Shown one piece after another: positions 1 to 12,495 of a stretch of 64,000 nt of DNA. Each line of letters opens with the position of its first letter. The first letter of the stretch is position 1. The DNA is from Ischnura elegans (taxonomy: Eukaryota; Arthropoda; Insecta; Odonata; Coenagrionidae). The stretch is taken from contig NC_060249.1 of NCBI RefSeq assembly GCF_921293095.1, positions 77,511,907 through 77,575,906 on the forward strand, read 5' to 3'. The notes under the pieces were generated by a model that was given only the letters and a program-made list of their open reading frames with translations, had not been told where the DNA came from and ran no database searches. Made by a program: the position numbers and the translations under genes.

Positions 1-960
1 ATATCGTAACTCGCCTGTTCTTTCCAGATACATGTTCCTTAACAGAATATATCTTCTCATACACATGTTATTCATCTCCTCAGGGAACAAAATGATTAAT
101 TTTAATTATGACTAATATTGAGCTATATTAGTTTTTTTTCAAAAGGAAGTGAATCTTCACGTTTCTTACTCAGGAATTAACATTTTATCGTTCACATAGT
201 CTCGGAGTCCAATAAGTACTTTTTTCAAGCCGAATATGCTATTTTTGTTTCACTTCAATCGCTAAGATTTATACGAGCAGACATGGTCTTTGTTTTTTAA
301 TAACAAGCCGGCCCTTAGTTTTTGAATGCGAAAAGACTTTCTACGCTTCAATGGACTGGAAGAACTAATTAATATTTCATTTCTCACATACCTTCAGGAT
401 GGAACTTATATTCATGGCCATTCATGTTTAGTGTGATAAATTTTTGCAAGGTATCATTAAATATATATCATGACATCTGGTGGTTATACAATCTGATTGT
501 CACGGTATTGTGAATTTTGGTTCAAATCGCCAAATATTAAGCTTGAGTTTCATAATGTAGCAGAGGAGGGAATACGTAAAATAAATATCTGAGTCTGTCT
601 AGACATAATTGACAAGGCAAGTACTTATCACTAAGAAAGCAAATTGGACTACATAAAGCAAATATTTTTCAAATTTTTCGAATGGCCGTTTGTACATCTG
701 TTCATACACATTCTGAGCTCCATCTCTCCCTCCTCTGATCCTAATGTTAAAATAGGGAGGCGTTGTGTCTTAAATTATTTCATGAATGACATCTTTTGTC
801 AAATTTTTATTTTTTGCTGGCTTTTATTACCTTTTATAATTACTATTTTATTATTTTATCCATATTTTCGTATTTTATCCAGAGTTATATAATACTTATA
901 CGTAATTTTAAAAAGTATTTATTAATAATTATTTATTTTATATTATTTTTAGATAAGCAT
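1..960. other. AT-rich intergenic DNA, no feature seen
   Basis: Both strands were read. Only short AT-driven open frames occur, with no domain, splice-bounded exon or clear repeat. Confidence 0.6.
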
Positions 961-1095
961 AAACGGAGGTTGCCTACTTACACTCACGCGGAGGAAAGAA
1001 AATACTCCCTCAGTAGCCATCCTGGCCTAATTGCGAATCTTATATTGAGAACTGAAACTGGCCTCCGAGCCTATAAATGTCACTTATGTTTATAA
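961..1095 (+). pseudogene. possible decayed C2H2 zinc-finger reading
   Basis: One plus-strand frame ends in a string resembling the end of a finger linker followed by a new finger (LRTETGLRAYKCHLC, then a stop). The usual linker histidine is replaced and the preceding finger lacks its cysteines. A TTTTAG sequence lies just upstream and could be a splice acceptor. No second intact finger exists in frame. It may be an eroded zinc-finger exon, or chance. Confidence 0.2.
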
Positions 1096-1124
1096 CTCGA
1101 TTTATTCAATGTCTTAAACTCTGT

Positions 1125-1205
1125 AAAAGAGCCCTGGCCCAAGGGAAGAGGGGGCCGGATAGTCGCCTCACCTGAGCCAGGTTAAATAAAAACCAAGTCA
1201 AGTCA
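1125..1205 (+). mobile_element. possible retroelement 3' tail
   Basis: A short GC-richer stretch ends with AATAAA and then a run of related AAGTCAAG words. This is the pattern seen at the 3' ends of many insect non-LTR elements and SINEs. No coding part is attached. Confidence 0.3.
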
Positions 1206-1750
1206 TCACGATCACTGGTATATAACATCCAAGGCCTCTTTCTTTTCTCTACCTTTTACACCCTAAGCACCGAAATCTCATATGGATGAATTTTTAAAGA
1301 TGCAAAATTGAGGTTCTGGATGAAATTCTCACCCGAGTAGAGCTCTAACCTGACCTATCCATCCAAATTAACCCTCTGGTTGAGTCACTGAATTACCGAG
1401 AGCACATGTCTATCTCTAAGCGTGCATAATCTTAGAAAAAGTCTTTTAATTGTCGATGAAGTTGTCAACAATTGTACGTATTTCTACATATTCATGTCTT
1501 AAATCAAGTCTGTAAAATAAATATTTCTCCAGAGAATTCTATTTTTTTCAAACCATTTTGCATATGACCCTTCATCACCATCCTTATATATCAGAAGCCT
1601 TCCTCCGACACAATCATCAATTTCGAATATTTTGTCCATGAATATTTCATCGTTCCATCAAGTAACGCCCAAATCAGTTGATTTTATTTGTACCAATTGC
1701 TAAGATGCAAGGTATTTTTTTTCTAATTTAATTCTTCGTAAAACAATAAA
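1206..1750. other. intergenic, nothing recognised
   Basis: AT-rich sequence with no supported feature on either strand. Confidence 0.5.
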
Positions 1751-1825
1751 GTGACGTCAGTCGAAATAGATAACGCGCTTGCCTACCCAACAGGAGATTA
1801 CAGGTTCGAAGTCTGGTAGAGTCGC
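1751..1825 (+). mobile_element. tRNA-Arg-like SINE head or tRNA pseudogene
   Basis: The segment contains GATAACGCG, as in the A-box region of tRNA-Arg, then GGAGATTACAGGTTCGAA, which covers the B box (GGTTCGA), and CTGGTAGAGTCG at the acceptor side. The anticodon stem has a mismatch and the loop reads CTACCCA. The 5' acceptor half does not pair, so it is not a working tRNA. A tRNA-derived SINE head is the best reading. Confidence 0.5.
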
Positions 1826-2330
1826 TACGTACTCGTTCTATTTAATATTTTTTCTACGAGTTGTCTTTTATAGCCTATGGTTTTGCTATTTCGCACTTAT
1901 TATAAAGGCATATTTGATAATCTAATAGGTCCTACCTTTATAAAATACAGTAATGAAAATAATACCACGATAGAGTAAAAAATTCATCTAAGAGAAGCGT
2001 TTTTATTTCAGCAAAAACAAAAGAAAATAATACCATAAAATGAATCTGTAATTCGAATTCCCACGTTTTAATTCCAACTAAAAGGAAGAAAATAATCCCC
2101 CCGGCCTTGATCCAAGATCCCACGATAAAATTTTACATATATAATTTAAGGTAAGACTACATGTTCAAAACCAAAAACGTGGTGTGCATCAATTTCAATA
2201 TCACACATCAAATTCTTTCTCTGTAAATATTCATTACTCTACTACCATCAAAATATCAAGCATAATATGATGAGCTTATATCACTCCAGTGTCATCATCA
2301 AAGTAAATGCGTACTACGTTTTTTTAAAGG

Positions 2331-2350
2331 GAGAGAGAGAGAGAGAGAGA
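2331..2350. repeat. (GA)n microsatellite
   Basis: Ten GA units, followed by AT-rich sequence that reads on the minus strand as a possible retroelement 3' tail. Confidence 0.85.
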
Positions 2351-2508
2351 AAATATTTTATTATTCAATCCCAATACAGATTTTTTAGGAAAATTTTGAA
2401 ACATACTCGAAGGCTACTAAGCCTCATTTAAGCGTTCTATAAATTTACAAGAGGATAATCGTCCGTATTGAGCAAATGTTCCTGTATTTAGTGGACGATT
2501 TTTAAGCA

Positions 2509-2652
2509 ATGCAAACAAATCGATAAAATATAAAGTTATATTTGCGACTAAACAGGACAATTAATAAATTAATACATACAATGCAAACAAATCAATAAAA
2601 TATAAAGTTATATTTGCGACTAAACAGGAAAATTAATAAATTAATACAGGAA
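2509..2652. repeat. 72-bp tandem duplication
   Basis: Two adjacent copies of a 72-bp unit, starting at 2509 and 2581 with ATGCAAACAAATC, differ at only a few positions until the end of the second copy. The duplication is recent and no coding frame spans it. Confidence 0.85.
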
Positions 2653-3164
2653 CAACATTTTGTACAAATATGATATTAGAACGTTGCACTAAATTACAAT
2701 AATTTCATATAGATACATAAACTAATGCAGAGACAAGGTTTTTGCAAAAATGCCGTCTGAATATTGCCAGAGCGTGAACTTAGTTTTAGAAACAGGTAGT
2801 TAAAGAGCCTTGGCCTAAATATGCGGCTATTTTGAAACGACGTGAGTCACAAGATAAGGCATTCCTTAATATTCTACCATTTGTTACGAGGGACATATTT
2901 TAGGCACAAGTCCGGTGGAAGTGGATTTGTAGATTATTATTTCGCCCTCCAGTAACCAGTTCTTGAAATTTCTCTTTAAAAAGAAATCAGGAGTATTAGT
3001 AAATTGGTTTCTTACCACTGATAATATCGTATAATAGACTACCCAGTACCCAGGAAATATCTTCTCCGATTTTTAGATGTAACCCATCGTAAAGTTATTA
3101 TGTAAGGTGTGATTTTGTCGTAATTTCGTGAATCACAATTTACTTGTGATTAACGAAAGTACGA
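2653..3164. other. intergenic, nothing recognised
   Basis: AT-rich, no feature seen on either strand. Confidence 0.5.
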
Positions 3165-3245
3165 TTGACCTCAATGGCGGCGGTGTGGAATCCTCACCTA
3201 CCAAACCTCGCCCCGCAGGTTCAAGCCCCGCCTGGGTAGGTATCC
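3165..3245 (+). mobile_element. tRNA-derived SINE head fragment
   Basis: A Pol III B box (GGTTCAAGCCC) sits in a GC-rich tRNA-like block ending CCTGGGTAGG, with a degenerate A-box region about 45 bp upstream. The layout is that of an arthropod tRNA-derived SINE. The body downstream is not recognisable. Confidence 0.5.
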
Positions 3246-3696
3246 TAATCAGGACATGGGAGTTTGCGGATCGTTCATTTATAATTGTCAAACATTCCCC
3301 ACCGTAAAAGGCCATGTGTGCTGGTGCCGTGGCAAATGGATAATAATAAAATTGAATGCAGGTATCAAATTCTCTTAAAAGATTTATATCCAATTATTAT
3401 ATATCGTCATATGCTAATGAGCAGTATTTAATATATCTGTGATAAAATTAAAGAGGTCACTACTATTTTAAGTATTTACATTGGGAGACGGAATCGATAA
3501 CAATTTACTAGGAACAGAGTGCCAAATTCTTTAGATCTTAATTGCGTGATATAATCAGACCAGGATAAGGTGTTATTGATCAACAGGCCAAGACTTTTTC
3601 TGTTTGGAAATATTAAATTTTGCTGCCAGATACTCTTATTTTAGGAAGGTATCAAAGTCAATTTTATTTATTCATTTTATGCACCGATTATAATAC

Positions 3697-4274
3697 AAAG
3701 GGGATTTTTCCGGGATTTTTCCCGTACTTGGGGTATGCGATTTGGGATCAAATAGGACAAACCTCCCCACATTTCCAGTCCGCTAGATGCCCACCAGGGC
3801 CGGCTAGATCGCCAAATGGCCAAAATTGCATTATTTAAATCGCATTTTTCGCGATGTTCCACCACCTATAAGTTATATTTTCAATACGACAGCCCAAAAG
3901 GTATTAAAAAACACCACTAGAAAACGTTTTTTTCTTTTTGGCCCTCTCAAGCATATTTTATGAAAACATGCATTAGAAATTTTCAAATCGACGTCATATC
4001 TTCTTATCTCATTCAAAGTTCTTGAAAACAATTGGAAATCTGCTCCATTAAATAAGGTTTCAAATGCCGCAAACCGCATTAAAAAATATGCATTCTTGAC
4101 CGAGATATTTAAAAAAGAGTGAAAATCGTATTTTCGATCTAGCCGGCCCTGGTGGGCATCTAGCGGGCTAGAAATGTGGGGAGGTTTGTCCTATTTGATC
4201 CCAAATCGCACACCCCAAGTACGGGAAAAATCCCGGAGGGGGACTTTTCACCTTCTTATCCGGCTATGCCCTTT
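3697..4274. mobile_element. fold-back transposon with ~102-bp inverted arms
   Basis: Arms 3710-3811 and 4135-4236 are inverted copies with about 3 mismatches in 102 bp, separated by about 320 bp of unique AT-rich DNA. Extending outward, the ends read AAAGGG (3697) and CCCTTT (4274), the same termini as the element at 57416-58258. The last 34 bp on the right match that element's right end at about 29 positions. The left terminal part appears to have lost about 30 bp. No target duplication or transposase frame is seen, so the superfamily is unknown. Confidence 0.7.
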
Positions 4275-4440
4275 GGCTATTTTCAGAAGAAATCGAGGGT
4301 CGTCATTTTTCGCTAGATTTGTTCAACTTTGACGTAAAATATATTGTTAACGTGAAGGCACAGGAAAGAAATAATCTTCAAAAAAATTGTCTTTTAGGTT
4401 TTGGCCAGCTTTTTTCGATTCTAGCTCACTGTGCGACGTT

Positions 4441-4499
4441 TCGGGTTCCGACTTGTCACCCATTCTCAAGGCTACTTGGAAGTAAGAGTCGGAACCCGA
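4441..4499. repeat. 13-bp inverted repeat
   Basis: TCGGGTTCCGACT at 4441-4453 is exactly reversed at 4487-4499. It lies just downstream of the fold-back element and has no recognised function. Confidence 0.6.
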
Positions 4500-5210
4500 T
4501 ACGTCGGCGCTCTTAGAATATTCAACCCGCCCGGAAACCCGAGAAAAGTTAAAACATCAATTCATGAGCTATTATTTTCCTTTCCGTATAGGTAATGTTG
4601 CCAAAGTTGGGCATTAAAAGTTGGCATCGGCTTCCAGTTACTGCGAAGCGATCTTGGTCACCATCGTTTACAGTTCTTCTAAAGGTGGGACGACTCAAAT
4701 CCACGGCCTTTCAATTTGCAGGAAAGACCTATACCCCGCTGCATTGGATTTACCGGGGCTGCACTGTACATATACTTAGAACTGAGAGCCGTGGTCGATA
4801 CGCCTATCCGCATTGACCCCGACTTCTTAGGACTTCTGGCTAATACATCAAAGCGCTGCCTGCAGGCCATTTATGGGCTACTCTTGGAGAGGAAACTTGT
4901 GAAGCCGCAACGAGGATTAGGGTGAAAAGGTCGGGCAGATAGTTCGGTGCAATGAGAAGCCCGGTGACGATCCTATTCAAGTCGAAATCTCCCAGTGTAA
5001 CATAGCCTAAAACTGCACGCGAGAGTTTGAAGGGCAGTTATCAGAGTGGTCTTCATAAATTATTCAATTAGTTAACTGGACAAGAATAAATTTTTCTGCT
5101 CTGTTATAATAACGGAACGTATTTATTAATGTACCTCCTCTGAACGCATTCTCCGAGATTTTTTTACCTTAAATTGTCAGCATAGTTATCTTAGCGATGT
5201 TCCCTTAACT
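4500..5210. other. intergenic, moderately GC-rich, no gene supported
   Basis: Overlapping short open frames occur on both strands at 4595-4925. None matches a known domain or has convincing splice-bounded ends. Confidence 0.45.
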
Positions 5211-5700
5211 CAGGAGTTTCCAAACTTTTCAATATAAGGGCCACATTATATATTTGCCACACTTATGAGGGTCGAATTAATAAAAAATTATGTGCCAGTA
5301 ATTAAATTTCCTCAAAAGTTATAGTATAAATATGGAAAAATTTTAAAAATATCTTGTTGTAAAATATCAGAGTAGACTAAATAGATTCCTGCCTTCAGTT
5401 TTATGCAACCAAAGTAGTGAGACGACGAAGTAGTGATACTGTCGTTTTGGCTTCAAATTTTCATTAAAACCAGGTTCCATATTAGAGGAGCCATTTGTAA
5501 GAATTGATTTCAAATTATCATCAGACAAATTAGATGGTTAAATCGATAGTTAGATTTCACATAGCTATGAATAATTCCCCCGCCTTGAAAAATTCAGCGA
5601 TGCCAGCCATGCGATAATTATTTTTTCACGCCAACACGCAGGGATTTGTTTGACGGGCCGGATGAAATTACGTGTCGGGCCGATAGTTTGGAGACTCCTG
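5211..5700. mobile_element. hAT-like non-autonomous element
   Basis: The termini are CAGGAGTTTCCAAACT on the left and, inverted on the right, CAGGAGTCTCCAAACT. This resembles the CAGG...CAAACT ends of many hAT elements. Flanking 8-mers CCTTAACT and CTTTACCT agree at 6 of 8 positions, as expected for an old target duplication. No transposase coding remains in the 490 bp. Confidence 0.75.
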
Positions 5701-6142
5701 CTTTACCTAACAAGTGTAGACTGTGAGAGAGTGAGTCAGTGCGTGGAAGCCACTATAATGACTAGGAAACACATTTATACCTATTATTAATCTAAACAAT
5801 TTTTACGGTCCATTCTAATGTAATTTCAGGTATAGGGATAGCTCTCAATTAGTAAAGTTGCATATGAAATCAGAAGTGCCATTGACAGAAAAATGGTAAA
5901 AATGTTAGTACATAGATGGACGTTTACACAGAACAGTCTATCTTAGATTGGTCGGGTGTGAGTGAAACAAGTTAAAATGGATCAAGTGTAGAAGAGTTTA
6001 AACGCACGCAATTCATTACAATCACAAGGCGGAGTCGTCGCGCTCTAAAAATTCTTTAACACTAGGTTTTGTCGGCGCCCTGGACAAGACCAAAACAACC
6101 AATAGATCTGCTTATACTGCAGTCTTCCGCGACCTCCAGTAT

Positions 6143-6603
6143 CAGCGTCCATCTTCCGCGTACACGTAGCATCGGTTGACTTTTCTTGACAGCTCTTTCG
6201 TCCCCTGGCCTGGAGACGTCCTCAGGTCGAGTCGATCGTCCGGCCTATATGCAACGGCGATCTACTCTACCTGAGGACGTCTCCAGGACAAGGGATGAAA
6301 CTGTTGTCATGAAAAGTCAATCGACACGATGACGTATCGGTAGAAACCTTTTTCGAAAAATTAGATTTAATTCGTAATTTAAGCGCTTGGACCGAACATA
6401 AAACGCTATGTGTCGCGCGCCAGTCTCAAATCCCCCCCGGACAAGTGTAAGGACTGAAGTGCAAACACCAATAAAAGCTGAGTATAATAATTCCCCAAGA
6501 GTAATTGATTCGCTCTCCCTTCGGCAAACCTTATCCCCTAAGTACTAAGTAGGAAGTAGCGGCCCGTCACGACAGCGATGCATTACGCGGAAGATGGACG
6601 CTG
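6143..6603. mobile_element. composite fold-back element with two nested inverted repeats
   Basis: Outer pair: 6143-6162 is the exact reverse complement of 6584-6603 (20 bp). Inner pair: 6176-6227 and 6269-6320, 52 bp each with few mismatches, centred on CTGGAGACGTCCTCAGGT. The loop is only 41 bp. Upstream at 6056-6066 the sequence TTTAACACTAG resembles a piggyBac-type end at a TTAA, but no matching right end was found. No coding capacity. Confidence 0.65.
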
Positions 6604-7283
6604 AATATATCTGCTGCCTGTATTATCGCGGTCCACGTCCAATGCACGTTAATTGATGTTAATAGCTTGGCCATCAGTGAACGTAGTTTAAGGTGTCACC
6701 ATTCGCGAATCCGGAGAGATTTAACTTAGGATATAAGATATGGATTTAAACCGACTCAACCGCTATTATTTCAATGAGATTGGAATTTTTTACGAATTAT
6801 TTGCTAGAAGGCATACTCGCTGCCAATACAGGATCGATTGCCTATTCTGCTTTTAGAGGGACGCGAGGACCGCATTTTAATGAGGCGAAGCTCGAGAAGG
6901 GAACTGGCCAGGCTTCGGCCACGGCTGTTTTAAGTTCATTTCGGGAGTATGCCATGTAAATTATATGTTGGTGCGATATTCTTCTAAGCCTTGTGAATGA
7001 ATTAAATGCGTATCACAATCCGCAATCATAATTTTAAAGGATGAAACGAAAACATCGCATTTTTAGGTGAAAAAACAGAGCTTGTTAGCAACTCCAAAAC
7101 TTTCTAAGTGATAGGCAAAATCAGCCTGGCTTTCCATCACCACATTATGGATATAATCTTGCTTGGAATAAGTGTGTTTAAGGCATATGATAGCCATCAA
7201 AGAGCAAAAATTTTTGTGCCCCTAGCTTACAGTCTACTTTCAAAATGTTTATATTCCTGGAATTGAAGTCGACTTTAGGCGTT
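6604..7283. other. intergenic, nothing recognised
   Basis: No feature seen. A 61-codon open frame at 6774-6959 has no recognisable domain. Confidence 0.45.
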
Positions 7284-7351
7284 CGATTCTCGATTCCGTG
7301 CTCAAGAAACGGTGGAATCGAGAATCGACATTTGGAATCGACTCATCCCTA
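7284..7351. repeat. inverted repeat beside a possible solo hAT end
   Basis: CGATTCTCGATTCC at 7284-7297 is mirrored at 7314-7327. It is followed by GACTCATCCCTA ending at 7351. Inverted, this reads TAGGGATGAGTC, an Ac-like hAT terminus. No matching left end was found. Confidence 0.4.
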
Positions 7352-8302
7352 ATATATCTGAATCTGCATGAGATAATGATAATCAGGCCAGCATTACTAG
7401 CAACATCTGTTCCGTGCAATTGAATATTTTCAAATAATGGACTGGTTCTTTCTGAGTGACGTAACAGGCTGTCTTTAAGCGAAGTCTGCCTGTTGCTCTT
7501 TCTGAATGTTGATTTGTGTTAGACTGATCCTGTCGTTTGAGAACTCTTCGTAAGGCTTAAACGGTCTTTGTGTGCTATTTAGCAATAAATCTTTATTTTA
7601 AGCTGTATGACAGAAGCTAAGTAGTAAAAATATGAAGCAAATTTTCATAATTTTAAATATATTTTTTGTGGTAAGATGGATACTAATCAAACAAATCTAT
7701 GCTTATTTTTGTGAGGTATTGGTCCAACGCTAGATTTAAAAAAATTGGTTCCATGTGATACACACTGTATTAATTAACATATATGTAGATTAAATATACA
7801 TGGATTAATACACTTTTAAAGGCATGGGTTATTTCAAATGAAGGCACTGACAATTATATGCATAATAAGCAGATTTCGTTACCACACCAGCGATATGCAT
7901 TCACGTTGGTGACAGTTACAATTTTGGATTTTTATGTTATAACTAATTTATCTGTATGACTATGGCCCTTAATTTATTGGAGAAAAAATTTCTAATTGGA
8001 AGTAGGTACACATTGATTTCTAAGGATTCGGTGGTCACCACATTCGACGTCACATATAATGAAAATCGTTCGAAATAACCAATATGGCACAATTGATATC
8101 GGATATCAGTATTGTGGCATTCCAGTTTTCAATCAATTCCTGAGTGTTTTCCCACCTTCAAGCTAGTTCAAGCCCTTCAAATTTCCGCAAACGTCTCACC
8201 ACCCATTTCAGGAAGTGGGACTGATTGACTTGTTTCAATCGAAATGACTCGCTACTCGAATGTATATAAACAATCTTTCTAATTTTCACGGAAAGTGTTC
8301 AA
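7352..8302. other. intergenic, nothing recognised
   Basis: AT-rich, no exon, repeat array or RNA gene seen. Confidence 0.5.
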
Positions 8303-8363
8303 TGGTACGACGCGTTACTTTGTACTCGAGAATGACGCCTCAGCGTCTAAATGCGTCGTACCA
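8303..8363. repeat. inverted repeat, centre of a decayed fold-back
   Basis: TGGTACGACGC at 8303-8313 is perfectly reversed at 8353-8363. Weaker inverted similarity extends outward through the TTTCAC(C/G)GAAA words on both sides, so this is probably the core of an eroded fold-back spanning roughly 8270-8395. Confidence 0.55.
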
Positions 8364-9414
8364 CTAAAAATATTTCGGTGAAATATACAAAGGTTGTTTC
8401 CATTCATTCAGCATGAATTTTCACAAATTGAAAGCCGAATCAATCGATTTCGACTCGCCAGTCTTTTGATTTACTTGGTGATTCGTTCGTTTTGAACAAA
8501 TCGATCGCAAACGACTCCATTACTAGTGGTTTCCGGGATATTACGTTGAATCAGACCTAGTTAGGTATCCATGGCAACCAACCACGCCCGAAAGCAGTCA
8601 AGGCCGAGAATACGCGCTTGTTTACGACAGACTATTCGGATGAAAGGCATCTCAAGAGTTTCTTTGGTAGCTTGAAGAGGCTCCACTGTTACGTAAGGGA
8701 CACCACCGCATTCCTCATCCCCTCCACGTGACTCAATGGCAGCCAATAAGAAGCCTTATCTTCCAGGCGTCTTCGATGGATGCGGGCGTGAGAAAGCGCG
8801 TGTGTTTACTCACGTCGGAGTGTGCGCCAGCCGCGTCAGCCGATAGTAGTGAAAGGAGAAGAAGACGGCCATAGTAGCGTAAATTTGGAGAGTCATTCAA
8901 TAGCTTCGTTATGTACGGAAGCAGCGGACGCTCTTTACAAGCCAGTTCCCTCTTTACAGCCTAAAGGTGCGTGTACACACTTACCATCTCAACCGCGATA
9001 GCACAAAGAGTGCATGACTCTTCGAACACTTAGTCACAGCCGCGGTGGTGTTGTAATCGCATTGCGGTCAATGATGTGCTCTGCGGCGAGGGTCAACACG
9101 GAACCTCATGTTAAGCTACGCTAAGTAAAGAAGGCATGCTAATTGAAACACTTATGAGGCGCAGTACTTCAAGTGAAAGGCTGTTATTTTGGAATACAAA
9201 GGAATGGAAAGGCATAGGGGACGCGTTTCTATAATGATGAAGACTACTCAATACCTGCCAACCACTCTTTTGGAGCCAAGCGGGATTCTTAGCAAATAAA
9301 GAGTTGAAATTAGAAATCTTTGAATTAAAACATTGGATTTATCACATAACAGCATATATATGCAACGATAAGAGTCTATTATGCGATAAAAACTGCTTTG
9401 ATATCAAAATAGAC
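8364..9414. other. intergenic, locally CpG-containing, no gene supported
   Basis: GC rises around 8560-8900 without a conserved open frame. Nothing else is recognised. Confidence 0.45.
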
Positions 9415-9730
9415 CAATGGCGTAACCAGGATCAAAACTAGGGGGGTGGCAAGCCATGGTTGTTCAAGTTGTAACATTAAAGCATGGAAAAGGTGAATGA
9501 AACCAACACTTTAAGAAAACTATGACAGCATTTATTAGTTTTTTTTATTATTTTCTTTAAAAAAATTATTTTAGTTACATGTCTTGTAGTAATATCATTT
9601 TTTGGGGTTTAAAGAAAATTTGTAGAAAATTTTCGTTTCAATCCAGTACTGATTTTTCTTAAAGACTCTTGCGATTTTTGCTCCTAGGGGAGCAGCTGCC
9701 CCCTCCTGCCCCTCACTGGGTACGCCCATG
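9415..9730. mobile_element. hAT-like MITE
   Basis: Left end CAATGGCGTAACCAGGA. The right end, inverted, is CATGGGCGTACCCAG. Subterminal G/C runs are typical of this MITE class. Flanking 8-mers AAATAGAC and CAATAGCC agree at 6 of 8 positions. It is 316 bp with no coding. Confidence 0.75.
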
Positions 9731-12362
9731 CAATAGCCAATCTCATTGACAGGCCGTTATACGTTTATTCTATGAAACTGAAGGATTTATTCATACCCTT
9801 TCACACGGAAACCTGGAATTGGTTCTGCATCGAGCAAAATACTTGAGAAACAATATTCGTACGCACTTAAAACAATAGTATTATCTCATGTAAATACGCA
9901 CAACATTGCGTCCACCGTTCCATGAGATATTGAATGAGTTCTCTTCGCAATGAAAGCTTCTGTTCTCTCCGTAGATGAGGATTTACGAATCAAGAGAGAT
10001 TTATTGTACCATGCTGTCGATATTTTTTCGCATGTGTAAGGCTCTCGAAATAACAACCGCTCCATTTTGAGCGCTTTCTTACTGGTTTGTCATCATGAAA
10101 CCCAAGGATAGGTTAGCTACAGTTGTAATTTTATCCCCATCTCTATACAATTCCATTTATTCTCTGTGTTTTTTTCCATTACCCAACTCTAATATTTGTC
10201 AACTTATATTCCTCGGAAGACTTTTCCATCAATTTACCATCCATTGTATCTCCGATATAATTTTGTTATCACTTTTATTTTGCCTCACTGGGTTTCAAGA
10301 TCTTCTTTCCTTACTGATCAACTATTCCAAATTCTACTGACTCATAGGATGACACAGACTTCTAGTAAGATATAAAGTTCAATAACGGCATCTTTTTTCG
10401 CAAGAACTTGACTGTTCGAAACTTGTAGCATATTGAACGGGAATTTAACATAATCATAGAATATGAGAGAATTAAGAGATGAATGTACACAGTTTTCAAT
10501 TTGGTTACCTCAGCTTATATTAGGTATTAATAACGGAAATAAATATGAATTTTGAATGAGTGAATAATGAAAATTATGAATAGGGGATTTCAGGAAACCT
10601 AATCGTACTTGTGGCCGAAATTAAATGAAGATTTTACCTCCATTATTTGAGTGAATTGCTTAGTTCGTGAGGATAAACTATTATCCATTTTGAAAAGTGT
10701 ATGAACTGTCATTAGTTGCATTCTCGATGGCGTGATAGGGGGTATAATAAAATCAAAACACTAATGTTTCACCGATTCCCCGAATAAGGTAAGATTTGAT
10801 GTCAACTTCGAATAAAATCAATTAAGTAGATTACAAAGAATACCTTAGGAGAAACGAATACTTACCTTATAATGCCTAAAAAAACTCCTGATTCTGCAGT
10901 ATTCCAGGAAGATAACGGTCTGTCTTTCATCATTGATTCCATCTTTGATACAGATAAGAACATCTCTTCGCAGAAACATCCGCATAAAAAAATTAACTCA
11001 TAGTTAAATAACTCGTCATGGTAAGATTAAATCGATTAATGAGAGAAAAAATAATTCAGAGTTTCCAATGTGGGTCGCAAAAATCATATGATATACAAAA
11101 GATACTTCCTGTTTTTATAGAGAGAAGTATTTAGCTCATTTACACAGAGCTTCCACCCGAAGGTTGGTTGATTTAAAGAGTTTATTTTTAAGTCAGCCAA
11201 AACATTAGCCTAAATTGAGGCCGGAATTGTTCCATTAACGAGGGTTGTTTAGGATAGGTCAAGGTAGATCTCAGACTAGGCCATCAGCGTCCGTTATTCA
11301 TACATTTATGATAGAGGTGCCAGTTTCTTTGTAACCCACTTTGGGAATTTATGATCAGCTTTTCCAAAGTCTTCCTGCAAGATTTAAGCCAAGATCCCTT
11401 CGATCAGCAACCAAGAGATCTATTAACTATGTCACCACGCCCCTAAAAATCATTATGTGAGCGATTATAATCATTTTATTATAATCATGAGGAATAATCG
11501 GGAGGCAGGCGAGCAGACAAAATCATTAAAATAATTAATTTTATAAATCTAAACGTCCCACTGGTGTTTTAATCACTGAAACCACCTTAATGTCCATCAT
11601 TTTTGTTGTTAAATTTTAAATTTAATATTTTTGGACAAAGAAATATATAATTATTAAATGAGATTATCACAAAGCGACTTCCGACATTCCTACAATTTTG
11701 TGGATGACCTTCCAAAGGCAAGGGCTCCCCTCATTAAATACAAACCTGATGGTTTCGTAACTTTCGACGCGTTACGTCATCAATATTTTCACCTGCCTTA
11801 TGAATTTAAGGAAAATGGCTCGTCCGTATTATTAAATTTTCATTTACGGACGAGAACGTGGCAGGGCGTTAAGTGCACGCGAATATCGAATCGAGAGAAT
11901 TTTAATCATCCCGAAGTGGTGATGATTTCCCTGAGTGATTATGACGTATCGTCTTGATAAGCGTAATGGAACGTGGATTTGGCGGGGAGGAGGAAGCAGA
12001 CCCAGCAAGGTCGGCTTCGTGTGCATGGAGGAACCAGTTCGCCGATCTCACGATAGCTTCCATTCGGTTAGGGCGTAAATTTGGACGCGAGAAATTTCCG
12101 CCGGCATTCTCATAAATTTTCGAGTCCTACTTTCGGCCGCGACATTAATAACTTGGCAGAAATCGCCGTTAGAAACTGTAACGTTGACAATGAGTCGTAT
12201 GATGGACATCCTATTGAGCGAAAGAGCATCCGCGAATGTTCTATGCATTCGTATCCGCCCAATTTCGGTGTTTTCGTTTTCGGAAAATATTCGTGATCAA
12301 AAATCAAATAATACATTAATGATTCCACTAACTGTAACATAAAACACAGGGTGAAGAAAGAT
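9731..12362. other. intergenic, no gene supported
   Basis: A 99-codon open frame (11658-11957) and overlapping minus-strand frames near 11844-12340 lie in a CpG-richer patch but show no recognisable domain or splice context. A 10-bp inverted repeat (CTCGTCCGTA at 11819-11828, mirrored at 11845-11854) lies inside the first. Elsewhere AT-rich. Confidence 0.45.
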
Positions 12363-12486
12363 CTGAGGTTTTCCCGGCGTATGATGTTGTCAGGGCTTCA
12401 GGGCTTGATGACGATGGACGACTCGGCCATCGAAACGTCGGCAGAGATGGAGAACCTTATCCGGTGGCAATCCCGAATAAACTTCT
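12363..12486 (+). repeat. snap-back family member, single arm
   Basis: Shares ordered blocks with repeats at 18458, 53652 and 57198: GGTTTTCCCGGCGTAT near the start, a TGATGACGATGG...CCATCGAAAC hairpin core, then CGGCAG..ATGG and CCGGTGGCAATCCC. This copy is not folded back on itself, so it shows the unit order most clearly. Confidence 0.6.
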
Positions 12487-12495
12487 AAAACACAG

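Noticed and set aside
1751-1825. Functional tRNA-Arg gene
   Set aside because: The acceptor stem does not form and the anticodon stem is mismatched, so it is kept only as a SINE head or pseudogene.
11658-12340. Cluster of open frames of 60-99 codons on both strands
   Set aside because: No recognisable domain, no consistent strand and no splice-bounded structure.
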